Translations under genes and position numbers: made by a program | In this document: positions 32,103 through 40,536 of the stretch, piece by piece | Numbering within the stretch: the stretch's first letter is position 1 | How the letters are laid out: each line of letters begins with the position of its first letter | Notes under the pieces: model-generated | Told to the model about the DNA's origin: nothing | Seen by the model: the letters and a program-made list of their open reading frames with translations, nothing else | The model's database searches: none | NCBI GenBank assembly: GCA_900316355.1 | Contig: ONCQ01000024.1 | Span: forward strand, 1-62,552 | Reading direction: 5' to 3' | Origin: an uncultured Prevotellaceae bacterium | GTDB taxonomy: Bacteria; Bacteroidota; Bacteroidia; Bacteroidales; Bacteroidaceae | DNA length: 62,552 nucleotides

Positions 32103-32912
32103 CTACTTCACCCCCAGCTGCTTCTTCACTTCAGGGATGCTCTTCTGCAACTCGCTGATACGTGTGGTGCTACTGGGGTGTGTGCTCATGAACTCAGACG
32201 TTGTGCTCTGACTGGCCGCGCTCATCTTCTCCCACAGCGTGATGGCAGCATTCGCCTCGTAGCCGGCAAGTGTAGCCAGCACGATGCCGATATAGTCGGC
32301 TTCCAGCTCCTGCTTACGTGAGAACGGCAAGAGGGCACCATACTGCGCACCCAGACCGTAGGCCACGGCCACGGCCTGCTGTGTCTTCTCGCTCTTGTTG
32401 GCCACTGCAGCACCCAGCACAGAGCTGCCCAGCTGTGCCAGCAGCTGCTGGCTGGCGCGCTCGTTGCCGTGTTTGGCAATGGCATGTCCCACCTCATGGC
32501 CGATGACCGCCGCCAGCATGTCATCGCGGTCCTTGCCGTTGCCAATGAGATTCAGCATACCCGTATAGACCACAATCTTGCCGCCGGGCATGCAGAAAGC
32601 ATTCAGCTGCTTGTCATCCACCAGGTTGAACTCCCATGAGTAGTTCTGCAGGTCGGCGGTCTGTCCGGATGTCTTCAGGTAAGCCTCCGCAGCACCCGCG
32701 ATGCGCTGCGCCACGTTCTTCACGACGGCCGTGGCGTTCTTGTCGCTCGACACCTTGGCAGATTTCATATACGACTGGTACTCCGTCAGACTGGCAGAGA
32801 GGATTTCAGACTCCGAGACGAGATTCAGCTGCTTACGTCCCGTCATGCTCACAGTGCTGCATGCGGCCAACACAACCACGGCCGCCAATGCCAACAATAC
32901 TTTTGTCTTCAT
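32103..32912 (-). CDS. M48 family metallopeptidase, lipoprotein (LoiP/YggG-like)
   Basis: It starts at MKTKVLLALAAVVVLAACST (32912), giving a signal peptide with a lipobox Cys. The zinc site is AAVIGHEVGHAIAKHGNERA (HExxH), and the third ligand Glu is in KQELEADYIGIVL. NAFCMPGGKIVVYTGML is conserved in this group. Such enzymes act in the periplasm in envelope quality control. The 269-residue length is normal for LoiP/YggG. It is followed by gph on the same strand. Confidence 0.93.
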   Translation of the reverse strand: MKTKVLLALAAVVVLAACSTVSMTGRKQLNLVSESEILSASLTEYQSYMKSAKVSSDKNATAVVKNVAQRIAGAAEAYLKTSGQTADLQNYSWEFNLVDDKQLNAFCMPGGKIVVYTGMLNLIGNGKDRDDMLAAVIGHEVGHAIAKHGNERASQQLLAQLGSSVLGAAVANKSEKTQQAVAVAYGLGAQYGALLPFSRKQELEADYIGIVLATLAGYEANAAITLWEKMSAASQSTTSEFMSTHPSSTTRISELQKSIPEVKKQLGVK

Positions 32913-32948
32913 ATTACTTTTCTTTATTTGTCTATTCTTTTTCGTCCA

Positions 32949-32956
32949 CAAAGGTA
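32949..32956 (-). promoter_or_regulatory. -7 element TACCTTTG for the M48 gene
   Basis: TAnnTTTG match 36 bp before the ATG at 32912. Confidence 0.6.
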
Positions 32957-33028
32957 GCTATAAATCACGACTTACAATGGATGATTGATGATTTTTCTCG
33001 TATTTGAGAATTATTTTTGTCGAAAACA

Positions 33029-33784
33029 CTACGAACATTGCGCAAGCACGTAAACACGATGGCTGCCGCGACCTCGGGCGGCGATGCCAGAGTGCGTAAG
33101 GGTAGCGGCCAGACGCAGCTCGCGCTGAGCTGTTGTATAGGAAAGGCCCGTCAGCTCTGCATAGTCAGCAATGCGCATGAAAGGGTGCTCTTTCAGATAC
33201 GCTTGCGCAGCAGCAAAACGCTCACGTCGGCGGGCGATAGTGGGTTCATAGAGAGGCACATAGCCAAAGTAGCGAGACTGCTGGAACTTACCCTTCCCTG
33301 ACAGCCGGCTGCGAACATCCTTGAGGAGTTCTTTGTGGCAACGGAAATTGATGCGCCCCACTTCCAGACTGCGGGCATTGATCTGATGGTTGTCAGCTTC
33401 CGAGTTTGTTTCGCCGTCGCCTTCGCCTGTGCCCTCAGCCGTCTGTTCTGTACCGCTGAGAGGCTGACCTGTGGCAGTCATGCTCACTCCTTGTTCCGTC
33501 AGACCTTTCTCCTTCCCCTTCTTGGGACGTATGCCCACGCTGAAGGTGCCTATGCCGGGCAGCGTGACGCTTCCGTTGCGCGCCAGCAGTTCCCCAAGGA
33601 ATTCCGCTATCGTGATGCACGCCATCTGTGTCTCGCCTGCCGAGAGTGAGGAGTGACGGGTCACATAATCCATGAAATACTCAGCATCGACACTTTTGTT
33701 CATCAGCACCTTATATACTTCGCGCATCTTGCCGGATTCCGGGTCTCGCAAGTCACGCATTTCCTGTTTGTAGTATTCAAGCAT
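33029..33784 (-). CDS. HU-HIG family DNA-binding protein with extra C-terminal domain
   Basis: This 251-residue protein has an N-terminal HU-like domain (MLEYYKQEMRDLRDPESGKM, VLMNKSVDAEYFMDYVTRHS, SVTLPGIGTFSVGIRPKKG). A low-complexity acidic spacer (TEQTAEGTGEGDGETNSEAD) follows. The C-terminal part, RIADYAELTGLSYTTAQREL, looks like a helix-turn-helix unit. HU-HIG proteins are a Bacteroidetes-specific HU branch, usually shorter. In Bacteroidales such genes often lie beside a VapE-like gene, as here (divergent, 34235). The amidase and 'smalltalk' genes usually expected are absent. Target DNA is unknown. Confidence 0.85.
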   Translation of the reverse strand: MLEYYKQEMRDLRDPESGKMREVYKVLMNKSVDAEYFMDYVTRHSSLSAGETQMACITIAEFLGELLARNGSVTLPGIGTFSVGIRPKKGKEKGLTEQGVSMTATGQPLSGTEQTAEGTGEGDGETNSEADNHQINARSLEVGRINFRCHKELLKDVRSRLSGKGKFQQSRYFGYVPLYEPTIARRRERFAAAQAYLKEHPFMRIADYAELTGLSYTTAQRELRLAATLTHSGIAARGRGSHRVYVLAQCS

Positions 33785-33856
33785 CGTTTCTTATCATTTT
33801 AGGATTGAATTTGGCGTTTTTGATGGCGCCTAATGGTATTGTTGTTTTCTTCGCGG

Positions 33857-33864
33857 CAAATTTA
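33857..33864 (-). promoter_or_regulatory. -7 element TAAATTTG for the HU-HIG gene
   Basis: TAnnTTTG match 72 bp before the ATG at 33784. The stretch 33865-34139 holds no gene that I can see. It has AT-rich DNA with short loose repeats (AAAGCGCGATGCG, ATAAAGCACAACGC). Confidence 0.45.
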
Positions 33865-34139
33865 CTTCATCTCCACGAAGCATACAAATTATGCAGCTTA
33901 ATGTTTGTTAAAATCTACATTGCGATATGAACAAACCGCATTGTGCTTTCTGTAAAGCGCGATGCGATGTGCATAAAGCACAACGCAACAACACATATAA
34001 AGCATGGTCTTCACGGATATGGATAGCGTTCCTGAAGCGTTTACACTATGGAGTTGACAGCTATGGTATGGGGCGCATAAGGCGATAAATATTGGAGCGT
34101 AAGCCGTTGATTCATGGAGTGTTGGATTTTCAGAAAAAC

Positions 34140-34170
34140 TTGACAAAGGCCCAAAAATTTTGTATCTTTG
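34140..34170 (+). promoter_or_regulatory. Promoter TTG-N20-TATCTTTG for the VapE-like gene
   Basis: TTG at 34140-34142, TATCTTTG at 34163-34170, spacer 20 bp; 64 bp before the preferred ATG at 34235. Confidence 0.75.
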
Positions 34171-34234
34171 CAGCCGAATTGCAATTCAACGAGATCATTC
34201 ACTCATTAACTCACATTTCGACAAAAAAACATTT

Positions 34235-35548
34235 ATGGAGAAAAAAGACCTTTCCAACCTGATCGATGCGAAGCACAGTAACATCATCAACAACGAGAAC
34301 GACACAAATGTCATCAACAACGAGAACGAGGTAACCACCTCGAACAACGAGAACGTCATGAACGGCACAACCGCCATCGACGAAGTAGATAACCATGCAC
34401 AGGAGCCTGAGCTGCCTGTCGAGTTCTTCCTGAAGGAGAACTATGAGTTCCGCTACAATGTGCTCTCTGATAAGACAGAGGTACGCGGGCGTGGGCAGCA
34501 GGAGTGGCACCATCTGGACAAGAAACGGCTGAACAGCATCGCGGTGGCGGCTTACAAGGCAATGCCCGACGAGAGCGGCTTGAAGACGCTGCTCACGGAC
34601 ATCATCTACAGCGAGGCCACCCCCGCGTGGAATCCTGTAGAAGAGTGGCTGGCCAGCCTGCCCGAATGGGATCGCAAGGATCGCGTCAGCTACCTCTTCG
34701 GCCTCATCCCCGGCCTCACCTCCGAGCAGCGCTACTGGCTCTCGGTGTGGCTGCGCTCTATGGTGGCGCATTGGCGCCAGATGGACGGGCTGCACGGCAA
34801 CGAGAGTGTGCCCACGCTCATCGGCGAGCAGGGTTGTGGCAAGAGTACATTCTGCCAGCGCCTGCTGCCTGAGCACCTGCGCGAATACTACCTTGACCAC
34901 GTGAACCTCGGCAACAAGTTCGACAAGGAGATGGCGCTAACGAACAACCTCATCGTCAACCTGGACGAAATGGACCAGATCCGTGCCTCTCAGCAGGCAG
35001 AGCTGAAGCAGATGCTGTCCAAGGTGCGCGTGAACGGGCGTCCCATCTACGGGCGTGAGCAGAGCGACCGCCTACGCTTCGCCAGCTTCGTGGCCACCAC
35101 GAACAACCGTCATCCCCTGCGCGACCGCACGGGTAGCCGTCGCTTCATCTGCATCGAAGTGCCTCATGGTCAGGAAATTGGCAACAGCGTGGAGATCGAC
35201 TACGAACAGCTCTACGCGCAGGTGCTACACGAGTTGGAGCGTGGCGAGCGCTACTGGTTCACCAGCGAGGAGACGCGCGCCATCCAGCGCGCCAACACCC
35301 GCTACCAGAGCGCCCTCGACCTGGACACGATGGTCGAAACCTGCTTCCGCCAGCCCAATGAGGGTGAGTTCGTAAAGCCCATGACAGCACCTGAGATGCT
35401 AAGCATCATCGCCGAGGAGTATCCCACCGTACACACGAGCCATCAGACGTGCATCCGTCTCGGCCTGGCCCTCCAGCGTCTGGGCTTCCGCCGCCATGAC
35501 GGTCGCACCTACCGCACCTACTACGCAGTCCCCACGCGGGCTGCGTAG
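34235..35548 (+). CDS. VapE-like P-loop ATPase (virulence-associated E family helicase domain)
   Basis: The 437-residue protein starts MEKKDLSNLIDAKHSNIINN; an ATG at 34160 is rejected because it precedes the end of the promoter. Residues ~15-45 are an Asn/Glu tract built on NNEN repeats (INNENDTNVINNENE). The ATPase part has Walker A (TLIGEQGCGKSTF), Walker B (NNLIVNLDEMDQI), a sensor Asn in FVATTNNRHPLRD and an Arg finger-like GSRRFICIEV. VapE proteins are superfamily 3-like helicases of phage or mobile origin. The N-terminal primase-like domain often fused in Bacteroidales is absent here. No integrase or phage structural gene is nearby, so it may be a domesticated gene. Confidence 0.85.
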   Translation: MEKKDLSNLIDAKHSNIINNENDTNVINNENEVTTSNNENVMNGTTAIDEVDNHAQEPELPVEFFLKENYEFRYNVLSDKTEVRGRGQQEWHHLDKKRLNSIAVAAYKAMPDESGLKTLLTDIIYSEATPAWNPVEEWLASLPEWDRKDRVSYLFGLIPGLTSEQRYWLSVWLRSMVAHWRQMDGLHGNESVPTLIGEQGCGKSTFCQRLLPEHLREYYLDHVNLGNKFDKEMALTNNLIVNLDEMDQIRASQQAELKQMLSKVRVNGRPIYGREQSDRLRFASFVATTNNRHPLRDRTGSRRFICIEVPHGQEIGNSVEIDYEQLYAQVLHELERGERYWFTSEETRAIQRANTRYQSALDLDTMVETCFRQPNEGEFVKPMTAPEMLSIIAEEYPTVHTSHQTCIRLGLALQRLGFRRHDGRTYRTYYAVPTRAA

Positions 35549-35585
35549 TGTTCGTAGTGTTTTCAACAAAAATTTGTTCTATTCC

Positions 35586-35616
35586 TTGTGTGAGTCTCTG
35601 AAAACAGCTACCTTTG
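35586..35616 (+). promoter_or_regulatory. Promoter TTG-N20-TACCTTTG
   Basis: TTG at 35586-35588, TACCTTTG at 35609-35616, 34 bp before the ATG at 35650. It would serve the EEP remnant and ridA. Confidence 0.7.
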
Positions 35617-35649
35617 CATCATGAAAAGACAATAACCATTAACTTTATC

Positions 35650-36084
35650 ATGCGTATGAAACAACTCTACCTGAAACTCTGTTCCGTTTTGATTGCTGTT
35701 CTCTGTGCCACGACTGCGATGGCACAGAGTGGACAACTATTCACCGTCACCACGCTCAACGTGGATGGTCTGCCTGCCAAAATCCTGTTTCTTTCCATCA
35801 ATGAGGAGGGACCGGGCGAGAAGTACACGAAGGTCATCAGCCAGTACCTCACCGACCACCCCGCAGACTTCATCGGTGTGCAGGAGAACTTCAACTTCAA
35901 CAATGAGCTGAACTCCGTGACCAGCACCGTGTATGCACGCGACGAGTTCAGCGGCGAAGTGGGGGCCAGCACCTTCGACTTCACTTCCCTCAAAACGCCC
36001 GATGGCCGCAAGCACGCTACCCTGCAGCGCGGCATCAACATCGTTCGCTGGAGCGACGGTACCACCCGCAGGATTCTCAAATAA
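35650..36084 (+). pseudogene. Truncated secreted EEP-family nuclease/phosphatase joined to a C-terminal tail
   Basis: It starts MRMKQLYLKLCSVLIAVLCA, a signal peptide. The first strand and helix of an endonuclease/exonuclease/phosphatase domain follow: FTVTTLNVDGLPAKI, the Asn/Glu metal site, and FIGVQENFNFNNELN. The protein then jumps to LKTPDGRKHATLQRGINIVR and ends WSDGTTRRILK, which resembles the final tail of Prevotella exported proteins. A full EEP domain needs about 250 residues; the His and second Asp of the active site are missing. A deletion that fused the two ends in frame explains this best. The promoter and reading frame are intact, so a short product may still be made. Confidence 0.65.
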
Positions 36085-36104
36085 AACCTAAAAAAGACAT
36101 CACA

Positions 36105-36482
36105 ATGAAAGTCATCAGCACCAGCCAGGCACCCGCTGCCATCGGCCCCTACAGCCAGGCCATCCACGTCGGCAACCTCATCTACACCTCCGGTCAGCTC
36201 CCTCTGAACCCTGCCACAGGCGCATTCCCCGAAGGGGGCATCAAGGCGCAGACGCGCCAGTCGCTGACCAATGTCAAGGCTATTCTTGAAGCTGCAGGCA
36301 CGGACATGAGCCATGTCGTGAAGACCACCGTCTTCATGGCCGACATGAACGATTTCGCCGACATGAACGCCGTCTATGCAGAGTTCTTCACCGAACCCTT
36401 CCCTGCCCGCTCGGCCGTGGCCGTGAAGACATTGCCGAAGGGCGCGCTGGTGGAGATTGAGGCCGTGGCCGAAGCGGTGTAA
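36105..36482 (+). CDS. ridA: RidA family enamine/imine deaminase
   Basis: This 125-residue protein opens MKVISTSQAPAAIGPYSQAI, followed by GNLIYTSGQLPLNPATG, LTNVKAILEAAGTDMSHVVK and the catalytic Arg region in PARSAVAVKTLPKGALVEIE. RidA hydrolyses reactive enamines and imines formed by PLP enzymes, fitting a cell with active amino-acid catabolism. It lies 20 bp after the EEP remnant on the same transcript and converges with the GH3 gene, leaving 6 bp between stops. Confidence 0.95.
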   Translation: MKVISTSQAPAAIGPYSQAIHVGNLIYTSGQLPLNPATGAFPEGGIKAQTRQSLTNVKAILEAAGTDMSHVVKTTVFMADMNDFADMNAVYAEFFTEPFPARSAVAVKTLPKGALVEIEAVAEAV

Positions 36483-36488
36483 GGAGGC

Positions 36489-39173
36489 CTACTTCAACTC
36501 TACTTCCAGCCGTTGCAAGTCCTCGCTACGCGAGCTGGTGCCGTAGAGCAGTTCATAGCGTCCTGAATGCGCATGAACGGTGTTCGTGGAGAGATCGAAG
36601 AGTTCGAAGGTCTTAGCGGTGATGGGCAGCACAGCCGTCACCGTCTGACCGGCCTTCACAGCCACGCGCTGGAAGCCGCGCAGTGACTTCAGCGGACCTT
36701 CGCTGTCGTTGAGGTCACGGACATACAGCTGCACCACTTCGGTGCCGTCGCGTCGGCCAGTGTTCGTCACAGGCACCAGCAGCTGTGCATTCAGTTGAGA
36801 CAGCGAAAGAGACAGAGGAGCACCTGCTTCCGGGGAAGACGACTCCACGGCATTGGCAGCGTGCTCCTCATCATTTATCCGTATCTTCGCATTGGTGATG
36901 GAAAAAGCGGTATAGCTCAAGCCATAGCCGAAGGCGTAGAGCGGGTCATCGAAGTAGCGATAGGTGCGGCCTTTCATGGAATAGTCCTCATAGTCGGGCA
37001 GTTGCTCGCTGGAGCGATAGAAGGTCACTGGCAGCTTGCCGCAGGGGTTGACCTTGCCGAAGAGCACGTCGGCCACAGCCTTTCCGCCCTCCTGTCCGGC
37101 ATACCATGCTTGCACGATGGCGTCGCACGACTCCGTCTCGGGCGTCAGCGCGATGGCAGAGCCTGAACAGCAGACAAAGACCACCCGCTTACCGCCAGCC
37201 TTCAGCGCCTTCAGGAAATCACGCTGCACGCGAGGCAGCTCGATGTCCGTACGGTCGCCGCCGCGGAAGCCCTCGACATTCACAGGCATCTCCTCGCCCT
37301 CCAAGGCGGGCGAGATACCACCCACGAAGACCACCGTCTGCACGCCCTTCAAGCGGCCGATGAGCGTCTGGTAGTTGATGACTTCTTCCTTGGCAACGTT
37401 GATCTTCAGGTCTGCGCCCCAGCCCGGCACGAAGGCGTAGCGCACCTCTATCTGGTAGGGTGTGCCGGCTTCAGCCTGCAGCACGGTGCGCGTTGGCGTC
37501 GTGCGCCACGTGTGCTGACGCTGTTTCTGCTCGCCGTTGATGAACACCTCGAAATGACCTGTACCCTCCACATTCACCACATATTCGCCGGTCTGGCTGG
37601 GCGTGAACGTGGTCTCATAGCGGGCAGAGAAATCCGTGATGCCCACATTGGGCGCGAAGTTGTGGAAGCCCGCCGTGGTCACCGCCACCGGTGCTGTGTA
37701 GTACTGCGTTGTCACAGGCTTACCCTCCATCCGCGTGTTGTTCCAGAAGGTGCCGCGCAAGCCCTTGCGCCCGCCCTGCTGGCACTCGCTGTCCATCAGC
37801 CCGTCCATCACCTTGTCATTGACGAGGTCGCAGCCCGGCAGATAGGTCAGCCTACCCCCATCAATTTCTATTTTCTCCTTTTTAATCTTTAGTGCGTCAC
37901 AGACTCCGTCCAGGATGGTGACGGTGTGGTTCGGGGTACCGTTGTAGTTGCCCCACATCATCATGCGGTTGTCGGCATTGGGTCCGATGACGGCGATGCG
38001 CTCCTTGCCGGCTTTCAGCGGCAGGATGTTGTTGTCGTTCTTCAGCAGCACGATGCTCTGCCGCGCCATGTCGAGCGCCTTCTGTGCGCTCTCCTGTGTG
38101 GACATCGCAGAATAGGGAATCTTCGACCATTCCACCAGCGACGGGTCATCCATCTCGCCCAGGTCGAAACGCCCCTCCAGCAAACGGATGACATGGTTAT
38201 CCACATCCGCCTCGGAGATGAAACCGCGACGCACAGCCTCCGGGATGCTGCGATAGACATAGTCCCATCCGCACTCCACATCCGTGCCAGCCAGCGCGCC
38301 GACCTTTGCGGCGTGCACCTTGTCGGAGCTCGTCTTGTGGTTCTGATGGAAGTCGCTGATGGCACCGCAGTCACTCACCACCAGATACTGGAAGCCCCAC
38401 TCATCGCGCAGGATCTGCTGCAGCAGCCGTGTGTTGCCGCAGCAGGGTTCATCGTCCAGACGCTGATAGGCGCACATCACCTCGCGCACCTTGGCATCCT
38501 CTACCAGCGTCTTGAAGGCCGGCAGGTACGTCTCCCACAGGTCGCGCACGCTGACATCGTTCAGGTTGGCCGTGTGGCGCGTATATTCAGGTCCGCTGTG
38601 CACGGCATAGTGCTTGGCGCACGCCCACAGCTTGCGGTACTTGGCCGTCTCGGGACCTTGCAGGCCGCGCACCACCTGTGTGCCCATGACGCTCGTCAGA
38701 TACGGGTCCTCGCCATAGGTCTCCTGACCGCGTCCCCATCTCGGGTCACGGAAGATGTTCACGTTGGGCGTCCACACGCTCAGGCTGTGAAATTTCTCGT
38801 CCTGGCCGCCGTTCAGCATGCGCCTGTTGTACTGCGCACGGAACTCTGTGCTGGCCACGTCGAACACCTTATATAATAGGTCGGGGTTCCAGGATGCCGC
38901 CATCGCGATGGGTTCGGGGAACACCGTGACATTGCCTTGGTTGGCAGCGCCATGCAGCGCCTCGCTCCACCAATAGAACTTCTTGATGCCCAGACGGGGA
39001 ATGGCAGGACTCTCGTCGAGCATCAGCTGTGCTTTCTCCTCCAAGGTCAGGCGCGAACATAAGTCGATGGCCCGCTCGCGGGCGCTCAGCGAAGGGTTCT
39101 GGTACGGGTAATTCTGCGCATTGGCAAGAAGTGCCGTGAAGGTCAACACGGCAAAGATGAATAACTTTTTCAT
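36489..39173 (-). CDS. GH3 beta-xylosidase/glucosidase with inserted PA14 domain
   Basis: This 894-residue exported enzyme (signal MKKLFIFAVLTFTALLANAQ) has the GH3 barrel in the first ~390 residues. Examples are FYWWSEALHGAANQG, PRWGRGQETYGEDP and the catalytic nucleophile Asp268 in YLVVSDCGAISDF. The second domain starts SIVLLKNDNNILPL and is interrupted by a PA14-like domain (about 455-610, GEYVVNVEGTGHFEVFING). A fibronectin-III-like domain ends it (VPVTNTGRRDGTEVVQLYVR). The WWSEALHG pattern fits Bacteroidetes xylosidases such as Xyl3A. It likely trims xylo-oligosaccharides in the periplasm. No SusC/D genes are adjacent. Confidence 0.92.
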   Translation of the reverse strand: MKKLFIFAVLTFTALLANAQNYPYQNPSLSARERAIDLCSRLTLEEKAQLMLDESPAIPRLGIKKFYWWSEALHGAANQGNVTVFPEPIAMAASWNPDLLYKVFDVASTEFRAQYNRRMLNGGQDEKFHSLSVWTPNVNIFRDPRWGRGQETYGEDPYLTSVMGTQVVRGLQGPETAKYRKLWACAKHYAVHSGPEYTRHTANLNDVSVRDLWETYLPAFKTLVEDAKVREVMCAYQRLDDEPCCGNTRLLQQILRDEWGFQYLVVSDCGAISDFHQNHKTSSDKVHAAKVGALAGTDVECGWDYVYRSIPEAVRRGFISEADVDNHVIRLLEGRFDLGEMDDPSLVEWSKIPYSAMSTQESAQKALDMARQSIVLLKNDNNILPLKAGKERIAVIGPNADNRMMMWGNYNGTPNHTVTILDGVCDALKIKKEKIEIDGGRLTYLPGCDLVNDKVMDGLMDSECQQGGRKGLRGTFWNNTRMEGKPVTTQYYTAPVAVTTAGFHNFAPNVGITDFSARYETTFTPSQTGEYVVNVEGTGHFEVFINGEQKQRQHTWRTTPTRTVLQAEAGTPYQIEVRYAFVPGWGADLKINVAKEEVINYQTLIGRLKGVQTVVFVGGISPALEGEEMPVNVEGFRGGDRTDIELPRVQRDFLKALKAGGKRVVFVCCSGSAIALTPETESCDAIVQAWYAGQEGGKAVADVLFGKVNPCGKLPVTFYRSSEQLPDYEDYSMKGRTYRYFDDPLYAFGYGLSYTAFSITNAKIRINDEEHAANAVESSSPEAGAPLSLSLSQLNAQLLVPVTNTGRRDGTEVVQLYVRDLNDSEGPLKSLRGFQRVAVKAGQTVTAVLPITAKTFELFDLSTNTVHAHSGRYELLYGTSSRSEDLQRLEVELK

Positions 39174-39247
39174 GATGAACTATCTTTTTTGTTTGCTATC
39201 ATCCGAAACTTCAAATCTTTCATATTTCTATTCTCTCAATCCGGCGA

Positions 39248-39255
39248 CAAAATTA
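39248..39255 (-). promoter_or_regulatory. -7 element TAATTTTG for the GH3 gene
   Basis: TAnnTTTG match on the - strand, 75 bp before the ATG at 39173; a TTTG lies 22 bp further upstream. Confidence 0.5.
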
Positions 39256-39329
39256 CACAAAAACATGGAAAAACATTCAAAACTGGAGTGAAGATGTGTT
39301 ATTTTGGCAATTATCTGATGATAATTAAG

Positions 39330-39337
39330 TATTTTTG
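39330..39337 (+). promoter_or_regulatory. -7 element TATTTTTG for the carbonic anhydrase gene
   Basis: TAnnTTTG match 25 bp before the ATG at 39363; TTTG at 39303-39306 gives a 23-bp spacer. Confidence 0.5.
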
Positions 39338-39362
39338 TAGCCGATTTGAAAATTGAAACAAT

Positions 39363-39905
39363 ATGATAGACCAGATTATTGACTTCAACAGGACTTTCGT
39401 AGAGCAGAAAGGCTACGAGAAGTATATCACAGATAAGTACCCAGACAAAAAGCTAGCTGTACTGTCATGTATGGACACCAGATTAACCGAACTGCTCCCT
39501 GCTGCTTTGGGCTTGAAGAATGGTGATGCCAAGATTATCAAGAACGCAGGAGGCTTGGTTATCTCCGCTTTTGATTCAGCCATGCGCAGCCTAATTGTAG
39601 CCATCTATGAGCTGGGCGTGCAGGAGATTATGGTTGTCGCTCATTCTCATTGTGGAGCCTGTCACATGAGCTATGACCATTTCCACCACGAAATGATTGC
39701 CCGTGGCGTGACGGATGAAACGCTCGACACTATCCGCAAGTGTGGCATCGACCTTGACCAGTGGTTAGAGGGATTCAAGGACACTCCGACCTCAGTAAGA
39801 AAGACCGTCGAGACTATTAAGACCCACCCACTTGTTCCAAAGGATATTGTGGTCAGGGGCTTCATTATTGATTCAGAAACAGGGGCTTTGGAAGAAGTAA
39901 GATGA
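39363..39905 (+). CDS. Beta-class carbonic anhydrase
   Basis: This 180-residue protein interconverts CO2 and bicarbonate. Zinc ligands are C36 in LAVLSCMDTRL and H93 and C96 in MVVAHSHCGACH; the D38-R40 dyad is present. KIIKNAGGLVIS is conserved in the short, 'yeast-plant minor' beta enzymes. No signal peptide is present. It is the first gene after the GH3 locus and is separated from the next genes by a dispersed AT-rich element, so it may have arrived with the accessory cluster. Confidence 0.92.
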   Translation: MIDQIIDFNRTFVEQKGYEKYITDKYPDKKLAVLSCMDTRLTELLPAALGLKNGDAKIIKNAGGLVISAFDSAMRSLIVAIYELGVQEIMVVAHSHCGACHMSYDHFHHEMIARGVTDETLDTIRKCGIDLDQWLEGFKDTPTSVRKTVETIKTHPLVPKDIVVRGFIIDSETGALEEVR

Positions 39906-39910
39906 CTGAA

Positions 39911-40073
39911 CTTTCGGATGTGTTTTTTATTGATCAAGAATTAGAGAATTAGAGAATTTTCTATCTTTTGCAAAGCAAAAGACATTCTATTCATTCTCAT
40001 CAACTCTAATTCTTGATAGAAATAAATTACTTGACTGACAACAAGTTGTTTACATCCGAAACTTGAATTACTT
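39911..40073. repeat. Compact AT-rich element with inverted ends, copy 3
   Basis: It begins CTTTCGGATGT and ATCAAGAATTAGAGAATTAG, has a central TTTTGCAAAGCAAAAG palindrome, and ends TCTAATTCTTGATAG...ACATCCGAAACTTG. The two ends are inverted repeats of each other, and the right end matches 5731-5790 inverted. No coding capacity is seen. Confidence 0.8.
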
Positions 40074-40085
40074 AGATAAGGACTG

Positions 40086-40292
40086 ATGGACTACCTACCC
40101 AAAGACCCTGCAATACTGGTTTCAAGCGTCAACATGCTTCTGAGGGACGAAGAGTTTGACACGCTGGAATCATTGTGCTACAACTTCGGGACAGAACCAA
40201 AGGATATAAAGAATTACCTATACGGACATGGATTCGTTTACAACGACAAGCAAAAACAGTTCCGTCCGATTGGATATGACAAGAAAGAATGA
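40086..40292 (+). CDS. DUF4250 domain protein
   Basis: This 68-residue protein, MDYLPKDPAILVSSVNMLLR, has the LPKDPxxLxSxxNxxLRD opening of DUF4250. It goes on with SLCYNFGTEPKDIKNYLYGH and an end reading VYNDKQKQFRPIG. It is small, soluble and probably helical; the function of the family is unknown. Its stop overlaps the next start (ATGATAA), so the two are translated together. Confidence 0.88.
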   Translation: MDYLPKDPAILVSSVNMLLRDEEFDTLESLCYNFGTEPKDIKNYLYGHGFVYNDKQKQFRPIGYDKKE

Positions 40293-40534
40293 TAACGAAA
40301 GACAGTATAGAGACAGCCTATAGTTTCTTGCATCAAAAGCAGAGAATCTATGTTCATTCGACGCTCGACTGGCAGAAAGATGACATTGAGATTGCTATTG
40401 CCTCGTATGCAGATGAAATGAGCCAGGAACTACTTGATTTTATTTCTGGTGGCAGGGCTGACTTCCTGAGAGACCACAAACGGTTTAAAGAGGACATCAC
40501 CAAGGCTGTTGAGATACTGGAAAATATGCTATAA
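40289..40534 (+). CDS. Hypothetical protein, 81 residues
   Basis: I do not recognise the family. The sequence MITKDSIETAYSFLHQKQRI continues with VHSTLDWQKDDIEIAIASYA and ends in a charged helix (FKEDITKAVEILENML). It is soluble, without signal or membrane segment. It overlaps the DUF4250 gene by 4 bp and ends 2 bp before the next gene, so it is part of a compact operon. Confidence 0.7.
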   Translation: MITKDSIETAYSFLHQKQRIYVHSTLDWQKDDIEIAIASYADEMSQELLDFISGGRADFLRDHKRFKEDITKAVEILENML

Positions 40535-40536
40535 CG

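Noticed and set aside
33865-34139. Iteron-like origin between the HU-HIG and VapE-like genes
   Set aside because: Only loose similarities (AAAGCGCGATGCG, ATAAAGCACAACGC) without regular spacing; kept only as something to check.
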